From contig NZ_CANLXP010000010.1 in NCBI RefSeq assembly GCF_947495145.1, positions 81,037-145,036 of the forward strand: DNA of 64,000 nt, read 5' to 3'. The translations under genes were made by a program, and so were the position numbers. The stretch comes from an uncultured Arthrobacter sp. Lineage in GTDB: Bacteria; Actinomycetota; Actinomycetes; Actinomycetales; Micrococcaceae. The notes beneath the pieces are model-generated. The model ran no database searches. It saw only the letters and a list, made by a program, of their open reading frames with translations, and had not been told where the DNA came from. The first letter of the stretch is position 1, and every line of letters starts with the position of its first letter. Below, piece by piece: positions 8,212-17,531 of the stretch.

Positions 8212-10088
8212 GCGCCGCACCGAAGCAGGAGAAGCCGGAGAAGCCGGAGAAGCGTACCCGCGCGAGCCAGCCGTCGTCGTCGGTTATCTCCTCCGGAGTC
8301 CACAACGAGGATGAGGTGATGCTGGACCGGGCGCAGAACAAGTCGGTGCGGGCCCGATCCTTCAGACTGCTCGGCTCCCTCATCCGCCCCAACCGCAAGC
8401 AGTTCATCTGGACCGCCTTCCTCGTGGTCTTCTCACAAATCGCACGCGTGGCCGGACCGGCAATCATCGCTTTCGGTATTGACCATGCACTCCCCTCGCT
8501 GCTGCAGGGCGACTCTGCGCTGCTCTGGGCAACGGGCGTCACCTACCTGCTGGCGGCAGTACTCGCGGCGACCCTCACGGCCGGCTACGTCCTTGCGGCG
8601 GCCAGACTGAGTCAGGAGATGCTGCTGGACCTCCGCCTGCGCGTCTTCCGGCACACGCAGCGGCTCAGCCTCGAATTCCACGAAAAGTACACCTCGGGCC
8701 GCATCATCTCGCGCCAGACCTCGGATCTGGAAGCGCTGCGCGAGTTGCTGGACTCCGGCGTAAGCTCACTGGCGTCCGGCCTGATGTACATGATCTTCAC
8801 CGCCGTCACCATCTTTGTGCTGGACTGGCCCACCGGACTGCTGATTCTCGTTGCGGCAATCCCCATGACGTTCCTGGCGCGCTGGTACCAAAAGCACTCG
8901 CAGATCGCGTACCGGTCGTCGCGGGTGGTATCGGCAAAGCTGATCGTCCACTTCATCGAGACCATGACCGGCATCCGCGCCGTGAAGGCCTTCCGCCGCG
9001 AGAAGGTCAACGCCGAACGCTACGACGAACTGGCCGAGGACTACCGCAAGGTGACGGTACGCTCGATCAATCTCAACGGCGTCTTCCAGCCCGGTCTGGT
9101 ACTGATCGGCAACGTGACTGTTGCGGCGGTGCTGCTGTTCGGTGGCTTCCGCGTGCTGGGCGGCTCCCTCGAGATCGGTGCGCTGCTGGCCCTGCTGCTC
9201 TACAGCAAGCGGTTCTTCCAGCCGGTGGACCAGATGGCCATGTTCTACAACTCATTCCAGTCGGCAGCCGCTGCGCTCGAGAAGGTTTCCGGGCTCCTGC
9301 AGGAAGTGCCCACCGTCCGCCCGCCCAAGAACCCGGTGCCGTTGAAGGACGCGCAAGGCCGGATCGAGTTCGACGGCGTCGAATTCCGTTACGGGAACGG
9401 CCCAGTCATCCTGCCGCGCATGGACCTCACCATTCCCGCAGGACAGACGATTGCCCTCGTCGGACAGACCGGCGCCGGGAAGTCGACGCTCGCCAAGGTC
9501 ATCGCCCGGTTCTATGACGTTTCCGAAGGCAGCATCACCCTAGACGGGGTGGACCTGAGGCAACTGTCGCCCCGTGACCTGCGCCGTGCCGTCGTCATGG
9601 TCACCCAGGAGGCGTTCCTGTTCAGCGGAAGCGTCGCGGACAATATCGCGCTCGGCAAGCCTGAGGCGAGCCGGGAGGAAATTGAGCAGGCCGCCAGGGC
9701 TGTGGGAGCGCATGAGTTCATCACGTCGCTGCCCGAGGGCTACGACACCGATGTGAACAAGCGCGGCGGCCGGGTCTCCTCGGGCCAGCGGCAGCTCATC
9801 AGCTTTGCAAGGGCGTTCCTCGCGGATCCGGCGGTGCTGATCCTCGACGAGGCAACGTCTTCGCTGGATATCCCCAGTGAGCGGCTGGTCCAGCAGGGCC
9901 TGCAGAAGCTGCTCGGCAACCGGACCGCGTTGATCATCGCGCACCGGCTCTCCACCGTGGAGATCGCGGACCGCGTGCTGGTGGTGCACGACGGCGCCGT
10001 GGTTGAGGACGGTACGCCGGCTGACCTGATCAGCGGCAACGGCCGGTTCGCCACACTGCACGCGGCCTGGCAGGATTCGCTCGTTTAG
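8208..10088 (+). CDS. ABC exporter half-transporter, catalytic subunit
   Basis: 626 residues. A charged, Lys/Glu-rich N-terminal tail of about 45 residues precedes six membrane helices and an ATPase domain. Walker A is GQTGAGKST (Lys425). Walker B ends LILDE with a normal catalytic Glu548. The signature is the non-canonical VSSGQ (from 523) in place of LSGGQ. This complements its partner: the consensus ATP site is built from this Walker A/B and the partner's LSGGQ, while the degenerate site uses the partner's Asp512 and this VSSGQ. A tRNA gene follows. Confidence 0.93.
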   Translation: MSAAPKQEKPEKPEKRTRASQPSSSVISSGVHNEDEVMLDRAQNKSVRARSFRLLGSLIRPNRKQFIWTAFLVVFSQIARVAGPAIIAFGIDHALPSLLQGDSALLWATGVTYLLAAVLAATLTAGYVLAAARLSQEMLLDLRLRVFRHTQRLSLEFHEKYTSGRIISRQTSDLEALRELLDSGVSSLASGLMYMIFTAVTIFVLDWPTGLLILVAAIPMTFLARWYQKHSQIAYRSSRVVSAKLIVHFIETMTGIRAVKAFRREKVNAERYDELAEDYRKVTVRSINLNGVFQPGLVLIGNVTVAAVLLFGGFRVLGGSLEIGALLALLLYSKRFFQPVDQMAMFYNSFQSAAAALEKVSGLLQEVPTVRPPKNPVPLKDAQGRIEFDGVEFRYGNGPVILPRMDLTIPAGQTIALVGQTGAGKSTLAKVIARFYDVSEGSITLDGVDLRQLSPRDLRRAVVMVTQEAFLFSGSVADNIALGKPEASREEIEQAARAVGAHEFITSLPEGYDTDVNKRGGRVSSGQRQLISFARAFLADPAVLILDEATSSLDIPSERLVQQGLQKLLGNRTALIIAHRLSTVEIADRVLVVHDGAVVEDGTPADLISGNGRFATLHAAWQDSLV

Positions 10089-10181
10089 GCTGTTGCTGAT
10101 TCGGTCCTAGTTCGTGTCCGAGGAATTTGTCCGTTATCCTTGAGAGGTTGCTTTCACAGGCCTTTCGGCCGCGAAGTGCAT

Positions 10182-10258
10182 CGGGGTGTGGCGCAGCTTG
10201 GTAGCGCGCGTCGTTCGGGACGACGAGGCCGCAGGTTCAAATCCTGTCACCCCGACCA
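10182..10258 (+). tRNA. tRNA-Pro (anticodon CGG)
   Basis: The cloverleaf can be drawn in full: acceptor CGGGGTG with CACCCCG, D-stem GCGC/GCGC, anticodon stem CGTCG/CGACG around loop TTCGGGA (anticodon CGG, reads CCG), T-arm GCAGG-TTCAAAT-CCTGT, discriminator A, and an encoded CCA at 10256-10258. Confidence 0.97.
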
Positions 10259-10260
10259 GC

Positions 10261-10304
10261 ATACGAGAGAGGGCCTCACCTGACGGTGAGGCCCTCTCTC
10301 GTAT
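10261..10304 (+). terminator. Perfect 20-bp hairpin terminator after tRNA-Pro
   Basis: The arms 10261-10280 and 10285-10304 pair without a mismatch around loop TGAC. The hairpin starts two bases after the tRNA CCA. It also sits at the end of the converging purC gene and could serve both strands. Confidence 0.88.
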
Positions 10305-10338
10305 TAAGTGCATATCCGTAACGGCTCGTCCGGTACCG

Positions 10339-11205
10339 CTAGGTGAACGTCCGTCCGGTCAGCCGCTCGTAGGCCTCGATGTACCGGGCGCGGGTCTTCT
10401 CAATCACCCCGGCCGGCAGCGCAGGCGGCTCTGACACGCGGTCCCAGCCGGCGTCGTCGGAGGTTAGCCAGTCCCGTACAAACTGCTTGTCGAAGGAGGG
10501 CTGCGCCTTGCCCGGCGAATACAGGGCCGCATCCCAGAAACGCGAGGAATCGGGCGTCAGCACCTCGTCGCCCAGGGTCACTTCGCCGGAGCGGGACATC
10601 CCGAACTCCACCTTGGTGTCCGCAAGGATGACCCCGCGATCCAGCGCAATCGATTCCGCCCGGGAGTAGATATCGAGCGTCAGGGAGCGCAGCTTCGCGG
10701 CGAGATCATCCCCCACCATCATGACGACGGCGTCGTAGGTGATGTTCTCGTCGTGCTCGCCCACCTCGGCCTTGGCCGACGGAGTGAACAGCGGCTCGGG
10801 CAAACGGGATCCGTCAACCAGGCCTTCCGGCAGCGGCAGCTCGCACACTGTCCGCGACTCGTTGTACTCCAGGAGCCCCGAACCGGTCAGGTACCCACGG
10901 GCAATGCACTCCACCGGGTACATTTCCAGCCGCCGGCAGATCATGGCCCGGCCTTCAACCTCGGCGGGAACGTCGGTGGAAAGGACATGGTTGGGGATGC
11001 CGGCAAGCTGTTCGAACCACCACAGGCTCAGCTGGGTCAGCACGCGACCCTTGTCCGGGATCTCGGAGGACAGCACGAAGTCGTAGGCGCTGATCCGGTC
11101 GCTGGCGACCACCAACACCCGGTCGTCCTCGCCCGTTTCGGGCTCGTAAAGGTCCCGGACCTTGCCTGAGTAGATGTGCCGCCAGCCCGCAAGTTCCTGT
11201 GCCAT
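10339..11205 (-). CDS. purC: Phosphoribosylaminoimidazole-succinocarboxamide synthase
   Basis: 288 residues, the usual length of the longer SAICAR synthase form. Family blocks are SGKVRDLYE near the start, SDRISAYDFVL, PVECIARGYLTGSGL, and LADTKVEFG with the closing DSSRFWDA block. It ligates aspartate to CAIR using ATP in de novo purine synthesis. It starts two bases after the purD stop on the minus strand, so purD-purC is one operon. purF-purM lie 6 kb away on the other strand. Confidence 0.97.
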   Translation of the reverse strand: MAQELAGWRHIYSGKVRDLYEPETGEDDRVLVVASDRISAYDFVLSSEIPDKGRVLTQLSLWWFEQLAGIPNHVLSTDVPAEVEGRAMICRRLEMYPVECIARGYLTGSGLLEYNESRTVCELPLPEGLVDGSRLPEPLFTPSAKAEVGEHDENITYDAVVMMVGDDLAAKLRSLTLDIYSRAESIALDRGVILADTKVEFGMSRSGEVTLGDEVLTPDSSRFWDAALYSPGKAQPSFDKQFVRDWLTSDDAGWDRVSEPPALPAGVIEKTRARYIEAYERLTGRTFT

Positions 11206-11207
11206 GA

Positions 11208-12530
11208 CTATGCCCCCGTCTCTGAACCGGCCACTGCACCCGTTCCTGCAGCCGGCTGCGAGACGATGACTTCGCCCCGCGCGGCCTTCGCCGCAATGTC
11301 CGTCCGGTACTGGCCGCCGGTAAGCTCAAGGCGGCTCACGCCGTCGTACGCTTTATCGCGCGCTTCCGCGAGATCCTCACCAAGCCCGACGACGGCGAGC
11401 ACCCGCCCACCGGCAGAGACCACCGCGCCGTTCCCGTCCAGCGCGGTGCCGGCATGAAGCACCGAGACACCGTCAAGGGCAGCAGCCTCGGCCAGACCGG
11501 AAATCGGATCGCCGGTGCGCGGCTTGTCGGGGTAGTTTGCTGAGGCGAGTACGACGGCGACTGCGGCCTTCGAGGACCAGTTCAGGTTGTTGACGGTCTC
11601 CAGTTCGCCCTTCGCTGCAGCGAGAAGCACACCGCCCAGCGGCGTCTTGAGCCGGGCGAGCACGGCCTGCGTCTCCGGATCCCCGAAGCGGGCGTTGAAT
11701 TCGATGACGCGCAACCCGCGCGAGGTCAGGGCGAGCCCGCAGTAAAGAACTCCCGTGAACGGGGTACCGCGGCGCGCCATCTCCTCGATGGTGGGCTGCG
11801 CAACGCGCTCGATCACTTCATCCACCAGCCCGGCGGGCACCCACTCTAGCGGCGAGTATGCACCCATGCCGCCGGTGTTCGGCCCTTCGTCATTATCGAA
11901 AATGCGCTTGAAGTCCTGTGCTGGCGCCAGCGGCACCACGGTAGAGCCGTCGGAGAGGACAAAGAGTGACACCTCCGGGCCGTCAAGGTACTCCTCGATG
12001 ACCACTGAGCCGCCGGCGTCGAAACAAACCTGGGCGTGCTCGAGGGCTGCGGAACGGTCGGAAGTGACCACTACTCCCTTGCCCGCAGCGAGGCCGTCAT
12101 CCTTGACCACGTAGGGGGCACCGAAGGAGTCCAGCGCCTCTTCGGCTTCTGCGGCGGTCGACGCAACCTTCGCCATCGCCGTCGGGACGCCCGCTGCGGC
12201 CATGACCTGCTTGGCGAACGCCTTCGACGCCTCGAGCTGCGCTGCAGCCCTAGTGGGCCCGAAAACGGGGATACCCGCCTGGATGAGGGCGTCTGCAGCA
12301 CCGGCAGCGAGCGGGGCCTCCGGACCGACAACCACGAGGTCGGAGCCCAATTGTGCGGCCAGCTCCGTCACGGCGTCGGGACTGTTCGCATCGATGCTGT
12401 GCACCGGCACGTCCTGCGCCATTCCCGCATTTCCGGGAGCGGCATGCACCTCGCTCACGAAGGGATCAGTCAGGAGCGCTCGGACAATGGCGTGTTCGCG
12501 GCCTCCGGGGCCAATCACAAGAACCTTCAC
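11208..12530 (-). CDS. purD: Phosphoribosylamine-glycine ligase (GAR synthetase)
   Basis: 440 residues. It starts [15 protein letters not shown], the conserved nucleotide-proximal N-terminus of GAR synthetase, and contains the ATP-grasp features [31 protein letters not shown] and a metal-binding [12 protein letters not shown] block. It makes glycinamide ribonucleotide in purine synthesis. It is first in the purD-purC operon. The 125 bases between its start and the divergent oxidoreductase gene must hold both promoters; I see no clear regulator site there. Confidence 0.97.
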   Translation of the reverse strand: MKVLVIGPGGREHAIVRALLTDPFVSEVHAAPGNAGMAQDVPVHSIDANSPDAVTELAAQLGSDLVVVGPEAPLAAGAADALIQAGIPVFGPTRAAAQLEASKAFAKQVMAAAGVPTAMAKVASTAAEAEEALDSFGAPYVVKDDGLAAGKGVVVTSDRSAALEHAQVCFDAGGSVVIEEYLDGPEVSLFVLSDGSTVVPLAPAQDFKRIFDNDEGPNTGGMGAYSPLEWVPAGLVDEVIERVAQPTIEEMARRGTPFTGVLYCGLALTSRGLRVIEFNARFGDPETQAVLARLKTPLGGVLLAAAKGELETVNNLNWSSKAAVAVVLASANYPDKPRTGDPISGLAEAAALDGVSVLHAGTALDGNGAVVSAGGRVLAVVGLGEDLAEARDKAYDGVSRLELTGGQYRTDIAAKAARGEVIVSQPAAGTGAVAGSETGA

Positions 12531-12655
12531 AGTAGTTCAGGGTACTGGGTCGCCCCTATGCCCAACTACTGCGCAGGGTTAGTGTGAATTCCGTGTGAAG
12601 CCGCACCTGCACCTCGATCACCAATACGCCAAGTCTGTCTCTCCGAACACTCAGT

Positions 12656-14266
12656 ATGAAAGCCGTTCGCAAGCCCACCCGAAGCGCTTCGTCGCCAAGA
12701 GCCCTACCGATGCTTGCCGGAATCCTCGCGGCCGGCCTGGTGCTCGGTGTGGCCGAGCTGATCGGCGCGTTCTTCTCAACCCGGTCAGCACCGTTGATTG
12801 CCCTCGGCTCCACGTTTATCGACTTCACGCCGGCCTGGCTGAAGGATTTCGCGATCGACACCTTCGGCACCAACGACAAGCTCGCGCTCTTCGTCGGCAT
12901 GGCCGTGACCATCATCATCCTCGCCGCGATTCTCGGCTACCTCGCCTGGCGCCGCTGGATCCTCGGTGTAGTCGGTGTCCTCTTCATGGGTGCGGTGATG
13001 GTTGCCGCCGTCGTCTCGCGGGCAGGTGCCTCCGCCGTCGATGCGGTGCCCTCGGTTATCGGCACACTGGCCGGCCTGGCCGCGCTTCGTTGGATGATCC
13101 GGAAGCTGCATGCCGCGCAACCGCACACCGAGGCAAGAACCAACGACGACGACGGCGCCTTCAGTGCCGGCGGTTCCCACCCTGTGGGGGCCAGGACTTC
13201 CGTCAGCAGGCGCGGGTTCTTCGCTGCAGCGGGGGTCACCGCCGTCGTCGCCGCCGCCACGGCAGCGGGAGGCGCCGTCGTCAGCGGTATCCGGAACACG
13301 GTGAACGTGGCCCGCGAGCGCCTGAGCTTCCCTGCCCCGGCGAGCCCGGCCATGCCGGTCCCTGCCGGTGTCGATGTTGACCTTGAGGGGGTTGATCCGT
13401 GGCTGACACCCAATCCTGACTTCTACCGGATCGACACTGCCCTCCAGGTCCCAGCCATCGACGTCGACACCTGGGAACTGCGCATCCACGGCATGGTGGA
13501 GGAGGAGATCCGGATCAACTTCCAGGATCTGCTGGACTCCGAACTGATCGAACGGCACATCACCCTCACCTGTGTGTCCAACCCGGTGGGCGGGGATCTG
13601 GTGGGCAACGCCAAATGGCTTGGCTACCCAATCCGCAAGCTCCTCGAACGTGCCCGCCCCACCGCGGGCGCTGACATGGTTCTGTCCACCAGCACCGACG
13701 GTTTCAGCGCCTCCACTCCCCTGCCCATCCTGCAGGATGAGCGGGACGCCATCCTCGCCGTCGCAATGAATGACGAACCGCTGCCCCTTGAGCACGGCTA
13801 CCCGGTGCGTATGGTGGTCCCCGGGCTGTACGGCTATGTCTCGGCCACCAAGTGGGTGGTCGACCTCGAGGTGACCCGGTTCGCCGATGCCACCGCCTAT
13901 TGGACCGACCGCGGCTGGGCTGAGAAGGGCCCCATCAAGACGCAGTCGCGCGTCGAAGTTCCCCGGGCCTTCGCCAGCGTGCCTGCCGGAACTGTCCGTG
14001 TGGGCGGCACGGCCTGGGCCCAGAACCGCGGCATCGACAGGGTGGAAGTACAGGTCGACGACGGCCCCTGGGAAGAAGCAACCCTCGCCGCCGAGTACAC
14101 AGTGGACACCTGGCGGCAATGGAGCCACGAAGTGCAGCTTGAGGCCGGGTCCCACCGAATCCGCTCACGGGCCTATCATCCCGACGGCGTCCAGACCGAA
14201 CAGCGTGCCGACACAGTCCCGGACGGCGCTTCGGGCTGGCACACCGTGCAGTTCTCGGCGGAATAG
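12656..14266 (+). CDS. Membrane-anchored molybdopterin-dependent oxidoreductase (sulfite-oxidase fold)
   Basis: 536 residues. The N-terminal third holds four or five hydrophobic helices (to about residue 145). A twin-arginine-like stretch SRRGFFAAAGVTAVV follows at about 183, then the oxidoreductase domain. The molybdenum-ligating cysteine is Cys306 in TLTCVSNPVGGD. VVPGLYGYVSATKWV and KGPIKTQSRVEVPRA are typical of the sulfite oxidase/YedY family. A C-terminal Ig-like dimerisation domain (VRVGGTAWAQNRGIDRVEVQVDDGPW) completes it. The enzyme domain probably faces outward. The electron acceptor and substrate are unknown; it could be a methionine-sulfoxide or sulfite type enzyme. Confidence 0.9.
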   Translation: MKAVRKPTRSASSPRALPMLAGILAAGLVLGVAELIGAFFSTRSAPLIALGSTFIDFTPAWLKDFAIDTFGTNDKLALFVGMAVTIIILAAILGYLAWRRWILGVVGVLFMGAVMVAAVVSRAGASAVDAVPSVIGTLAGLAALRWMIRKLHAAQPHTEARTNDDDGAFSAGGSHPVGARTSVSRRGFFAAAGVTAVVAAATAAGGAVVSGIRNTVNVARERLSFPAPASPAMPVPAGVDVDLEGVDPWLTPNPDFYRIDTALQVPAIDVDTWELRIHGMVEEEIRINFQDLLDSELIERHITLTCVSNPVGGDLVGNAKWLGYPIRKLLERARPTAGADMVLSTSTDGFSASTPLPILQDERDAILAVAMNDEPLPLEHGYPVRMVVPGLYGYVSATKWVVDLEVTRFADATAYWTDRGWAEKGPIKTQSRVEVPRAFASVPAGTVRVGGTAWAQNRGIDRVEVQVDDGPWEEATLAAEYTVDTWRQWSHEVQLEAGSHRIRSRAYHPDGVQTEQRADTVPDGASGWHTVQFSAE

Positions 14267-14279
14267 CCCCGCCGGAGCA

Positions 14280-14320
14280 CTTGTGCCCACCGGATGACCG
14301 TTCCCTTCGGTGGGCACAAG
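14280..14320 (+). terminator. Hairpin after the molybdopterin oxidoreductase gene
   Basis: CTTGTGCCCACCG (14280-14292) pairs perfectly with CGGTGGGCACAAG (14308-14320) around a 15-base loop. It ends just before the candidate promoter of the next gene. Confidence 0.7.
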
Positions 14321-14329
14321 CTACATGCG

Positions 14330-14335
14330 TAATAC
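14330..14335 (+). promoter_or_regulatory. Candidate -10 (TAATAC) for the asparaginase-like gene
   Basis: TAATAC lies seven bases before the ATG at 14343, which has no ribosome site. A leaderless transcript is likely. Confidence 0.5.
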
Positions 14336-14342
14336 TTGAACC

Positions 14343-15347
14343 ATGCCCTCCACTTTTCCCTCCTCCAGCGCGGTTGACCTCGCGGTGCTGGAGCGTAACG
14401 GCTTCATCGAATCGCGCCACGTCGGCTCAGCAGTGGTGCTGGCCGCGGACGGTTCAACGGTCACCGAACTCGGGGACGTGAACGCGCCGATCTTCCCCCG
14501 CTCCACCCTGAAGCCGTTCCAGGCGCTGGCGTCCATGCAGTCGGGTGTCCCGCTGCGCGGAGCTCAGGTCGCCCTGGCAGCTGCCAGCCACGTCGGCAGC
14601 TCCGAACATACGGATGTCGTGAAGTCCATGCTGAGCGCGGCCGGCGTCACCGAAGACGATCTGCAGTGCCCTGCCGACTGGCCCCAGGACGAGGAAGCCC
14701 GCAACCGGCTCATCCGCGCTGACAAGGGCCCCCAGCGCGTTGCGTTCAACTGTTCCGGCAAGCACGCCGCCTTCCTTTGGGCCTGCACCGAGAACTCCTG
14801 GGACCACAAGACCTACCTTGACCGGGACCATCCCCTGCAGCAGCGCATCGCCGCCATCATTGAGGAATACACCGAAGAGACTGTGCAGCACTGGGCGGTG
14901 GACGGCTGCGGTGCCCCGCTCGGCGCCGTCTCCCTCACTGGACTGGCACGCGGCATCGGCAAGATCGCCAAGGCCCCCGGCGACAAGAACGCGGATGCCC
15001 GCGCAGCCACCATCGCAACAGCCATGCTCGACTACCCCTGGGCCGTGCACGGCCACGGTCGCGAGAACTCAGTGGTCATGGAGGACCTCGGGATTCTGGC
15101 CAAGAACGGAGCCGAAGGCGTCCTCGTCATGGCTACGCCGACGGGCGTCTCGATGGCTCTGAAGGTCCTGGACGGGAACATCCGGGCCACCACCCTGGTG
15201 GGCCTGACCCTCCTTGCAGCAAGCGGGGCCCTCGACGCTGAAGCTGTTGCGCCCGTGCTGGAGAAGGTAGTCCAGCCCGTGCTCGGCGGCGGCGTGCCCG
15301 TCGGCAAGTTGCGCCTCGCTGCCCCCGTCATGGCGCTGCTGGACTGA
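14343..15347 (+). CDS. Asparaginase II family protein (PF06089 type)
   Basis: 334 residues of the actinobacterial/rhizobial asparaginase II family, unrelated in sequence to E. coli AnsB. Diagnostic blocks are FPRSTLKPFQALASMQSG, FNCSGKHAAFLWAC, VDGCGAPLGAVSL and a Gly-rich C-terminal VLGGGVPVGKLR. The serine/lysine of RSTLKPFQ resembles an SxxK-type active site. It likely hydrolyses L-asparagine in the cytoplasm, though family members are thinly characterised. The start is set by the ATG following a -10-like TAATAC. The SCP-like gene follows after two bases, so they form one transcript. Confidence 0.88.
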   Translation: MPSTFPSSSAVDLAVLERNGFIESRHVGSAVVLAADGSTVTELGDVNAPIFPRSTLKPFQALASMQSGVPLRGAQVALAAASHVGSSEHTDVVKSMLSAAGVTEDDLQCPADWPQDEEARNRLIRADKGPQRVAFNCSGKHAAFLWACTENSWDHKTYLDRDHPLQQRIAAIIEEYTEETVQHWAVDGCGAPLGAVSLTGLARGIGKIAKAPGDKNADARAATIATAMLDYPWAVHGHGRENSVVMEDLGILAKNGAEGVLVMATPTGVSMALKVLDGNIRATTLVGLTLLAASGALDAEAVAPVLEKVVQPVLGGGVPVGKLRLAAPVMALLD

Positions 15348-15349
15348 CA

Positions 15350-15739
15350 ATGGCACGACGGCGTATCCCTGCGGCAGCCGGCACCGCTGCGGTCCGCGCG
15401 GTGGCCGCCGGCAGCAGCGACCGCACAGAACGCACGACGGCGGTGCGCTACTCCCTGGAGGAACTCGCCGCACGCGCGCCCGGCAACACCGTGGAGGTAC
15501 GGGTACCCCCGCTCGGTGTCACCCAATGCGTCGAGGGCCCCCGCCATACCCGCGGAACTCCGCCGAACGTGATCGAGACGGACGCTGACACCTGGCTCGC
15601 GCTGATCACCGGGGCGCTGCGCTGGACGGAAGCCGTTGCCTCAGGTGCTGTTTCGGCTTCCGGCCAGCGGGCGGACCTGTCGGCGCTGTTGCCGCTCTTC
15701 CCGCAGTTACCGCCTCCACCGGGGCCGGATTCGGCATGA
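15350..15739 (+). CDS. Sterol-carrier-family-like small protein
   Basis: 129 residues. ARRRIPAAAG at the start and the block NTVEVRVPPLGVTQCVEGPRHTRGTPPNVIETDADTWLALITGALRW match the small actinobacterial proteins annotated as sterol carrier family (bacterial SCP ortholog). The W-x-A-L-x-x-G element is the part shared with SCP2 folds. The function is unknown. It is tightly packed, 2 bases after the asparaginase gene, and its stop overlaps the DUF2079 start (ATGA). Confidence 0.75.
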   Translation: MARRRIPAAAGTAAVRAVAAGSSDRTERTTAVRYSLEELAARAPGNTVEVRVPPLGVTQCVEGPRHTRGTPPNVIETDADTWLALITGALRWTEAVASGAVSASGQRADLSALLPLFPQLPPPPGPDSA

Positions 15740-17184
15740 TCCTCGAGCGGGAGGGCGCAGGTGAGCCGAACTTCCCGGTCCGGGGACTGCGCGGCGCCCT
15801 CGCCGCCCTTCGGCGGCAGCCGGTGGAGGCCTGGGGCGTCGCCGGAGTGGTCACGGCCCTGTACACGGTCTTTTCCGTTGCCCAGTGGTACAGCTTCGGC
15901 ACCCCGTCCTGGGACCTCGGCATCTTCACGCAGCTAGCGAAGGCCTACGCCGGCTTCGATGCGCCGATTGTGCCGATCAAGGGCCACGGGTTCAATCTGC
16001 TCGGCGACCACTTCCATCCCCTGCTCGTCATCCTGGCCCCGGCCTACGCGCTGTTCCCGTCGGGGCTCACCTTGCTGGTCCTGCAGAACCTGCTGATCGG
16101 CTGGTCCGTCCTGGTGCTCACCCGGCTGGCCGTACGGCATGTGGGACGCGTCCCGGGGCTCTTTCTCGGAGCGGCGTACGGCCTGTCCTGGGGGATCCAG
16201 GCCGCCGTCGCCGTGCAGTTCCATGAGGTGGCGCTCGCGCTGCCCCTGCTTGCGCTGGCACTGGAGGCGTACATCGAGGGCAGGCTGCGCACCGCCGTCG
16301 TCGCCGCCGGGCTGCTGGTGTTCGTGAAGGAGGACATGGGGCTTACGGTGTTCGCGTTCGGGCTGGTGCTGGCCTGGCGCTTCCGGAGACGCTATCAGGC
16401 AGGCCTGTGGCTGGCGCTCTGGGGCCTTGCCTGGGTGGTCCTGTCGGTGGGCGTCCTCCTGCCGGCGCTCAACACCGGCGGCACCTACGACTACTCGGAC
16501 CGCATCGACACCGCCGCGCTCCTGGCCAACCCGGTGGATACCCTGTTCACCATGCTGACGGCAACGGAGAAGTACGAGACGCTGTGGCTGCTGCTCCTCG
16601 CCGGCGGGTTCCTGTTCCTCCGCTCGCCGCTGGCCGCGGTGTTGCTGCCAACGCTGCTGTGGAGATTCGCCGCGACCAACGAGTCCTACTGGGGAACGGA
16701 CTGGCACTACAACGCCGTGCTCATGCCCGTCCTGTTCGCCGCTCTCATTCACGGAATCCTTCTTGCCCGCCGCAGCAGGCACGGCTGGCTGCGCTCCTAT
16801 AGCGCCGCCGTCGTGCCCGTCGTCACCGTGGTGGCGCTCATGCTGCTGCCCGGCCAGGCACTGGGCGCACTGGCGAAACCGGAGACCTACCAACCGTCCC
16901 CGCGCTGGGACGCGGCGCACCGGATGATGGACCGGATTCCGGCGGGCGCAACCGTGGAGTCGGGGGTCGTCCTGATGCCGTACCTCGTGCCGGAAACCGA
17001 GGTGTACTGGATCGGCAATGAGAATCCGGCGCCGGAATACCTCGTGGTCGACGCCGAGGACTGGAGCTGGGGGGCCACCCGCCCGGAGAGTGCGGAACAG
17101 CACGCCGAGGATACCTGGCCGGGCGAGGACTACACGCTGATCTTCGACGAAGCGGGGTACCAACTGGTCAAGCGCGAGAGCTGA
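15736..17184 (+). CDS. DUF2079 multi-pass membrane protein
   Basis: 482 residues with about ten hydrophobic helices. The N-terminal loop FGTPSWDLGIFTQLAKAYA...GHGFNLLGDHFHPLLVI, with acidic and histidine residues, is the DUF2079 signature. The family has the layout of GT-C glycosyltransferases (acidic pair in the first outer loop, many helices), so a polyprenyl-linked sugar transfer role is plausible but unproven. The C-terminus is a soluble extracytoplasmic domain of about 120 residues. The start overlaps the SCP-like gene by four bases. Confidence 0.82.
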   Translation: MILEREGAGEPNFPVRGLRGALAALRRQPVEAWGVAGVVTALYTVFSVAQWYSFGTPSWDLGIFTQLAKAYAGFDAPIVPIKGHGFNLLGDHFHPLLVILAPAYALFPSGLTLLVLQNLLIGWSVLVLTRLAVRHVGRVPGLFLGAAYGLSWGIQAAVAVQFHEVALALPLLALALEAYIEGRLRTAVVAAGLLVFVKEDMGLTVFAFGLVLAWRFRRRYQAGLWLALWGLAWVVLSVGVLLPALNTGGTYDYSDRIDTAALLANPVDTLFTMLTATEKYETLWLLLLAGGFLFLRSPLAAVLLPTLLWRFAATNESYWGTDWHYNAVLMPVLFAALIHGILLARRSRHGWLRSYSAAVVPVVTVVALMLLPGQALGALAKPETYQPSPRWDAAHRMMDRIPAGATVESGVVLMPYLVPETEVYWIGNENPAPEYLVVDAEDWSWGATRPESAEQHAEDTWPGEDYTLIFDEAGYQLVKRES

Positions 17185-17190
17185 TCCCGG

Positions 17191-17196
17191 TAGCCT
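17191..17196 (+). promoter_or_regulatory. Candidate -10 (TAGCCT) for the small membrane protein gene
   Basis: TAGCCT followed by six bases (TGAACC) and the ATG at 17203, with no ribosome site. The same spacing recurs at other starts in the window. Confidence 0.4.
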
Positions 17197-17202
17197 TGAA
17201 CC

Positions 17203-17490
17203 ATGAGTTCGCAGCAGCCTCCAGAGCGCCGCCAGGTCACCGTCCGACGTGCCCCGAAGTTCGGACCGTTCATGGGACTGGGCGCGTTGATCGGGTTCAT
17301 CGCCGCGCTGATCGTGGCCTACACGGGACCGGCTGATCCGACGCTCACCCGCGAGTCCGTGCTCGGCTTCTTCACGGTGGTTTTCGCCATTCCGGGGCTG
17401 CTGATCGGCGCCCTGGTGGTGCTGCTCCTCGACCGGATCAGTGTCCGCCGCATGAAGCAGGCGACGGCGGAGCGCACCGACGACGAATAG
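17203..17490 (+). CDS. Small two-helix membrane protein upstream of purF
   Basis: 95 residues: a basic N-terminus, helix GLGALIGFIAALIVAYTG, a short outer loop, helix VLGFFTVVFAIPGLLIGALVVLLL, and a charged C-terminal tail. Small proteins of this type are commonly found just before purF in actinobacteria. I recognise no named domain and propose no function. It lies 41 bases before purF on the same strand and may share its transcript. Confidence 0.8.
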   Translation: MSSQQPPERRQVTVRRAPKFGPFMGLGALIGFIAALIVAYTGPADPTLTRESVLGFFTVVFAIPGLLIGALVVLLLDRISVRRMKQATAERTDDE

Positions 17491-17531
17491 TCCGGAAAAC
17501 AACCCCCATTCCGCCGTGAGAGAATAGAGCA

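Noticed and set aside
12785..14155. 456-codon open frame antisense to the molybdopterin oxidoreductase
   Set aside because: High-GC shadow frame with Gly/His/Asp-rich text and no domain; the plus-strand gene explains the region.
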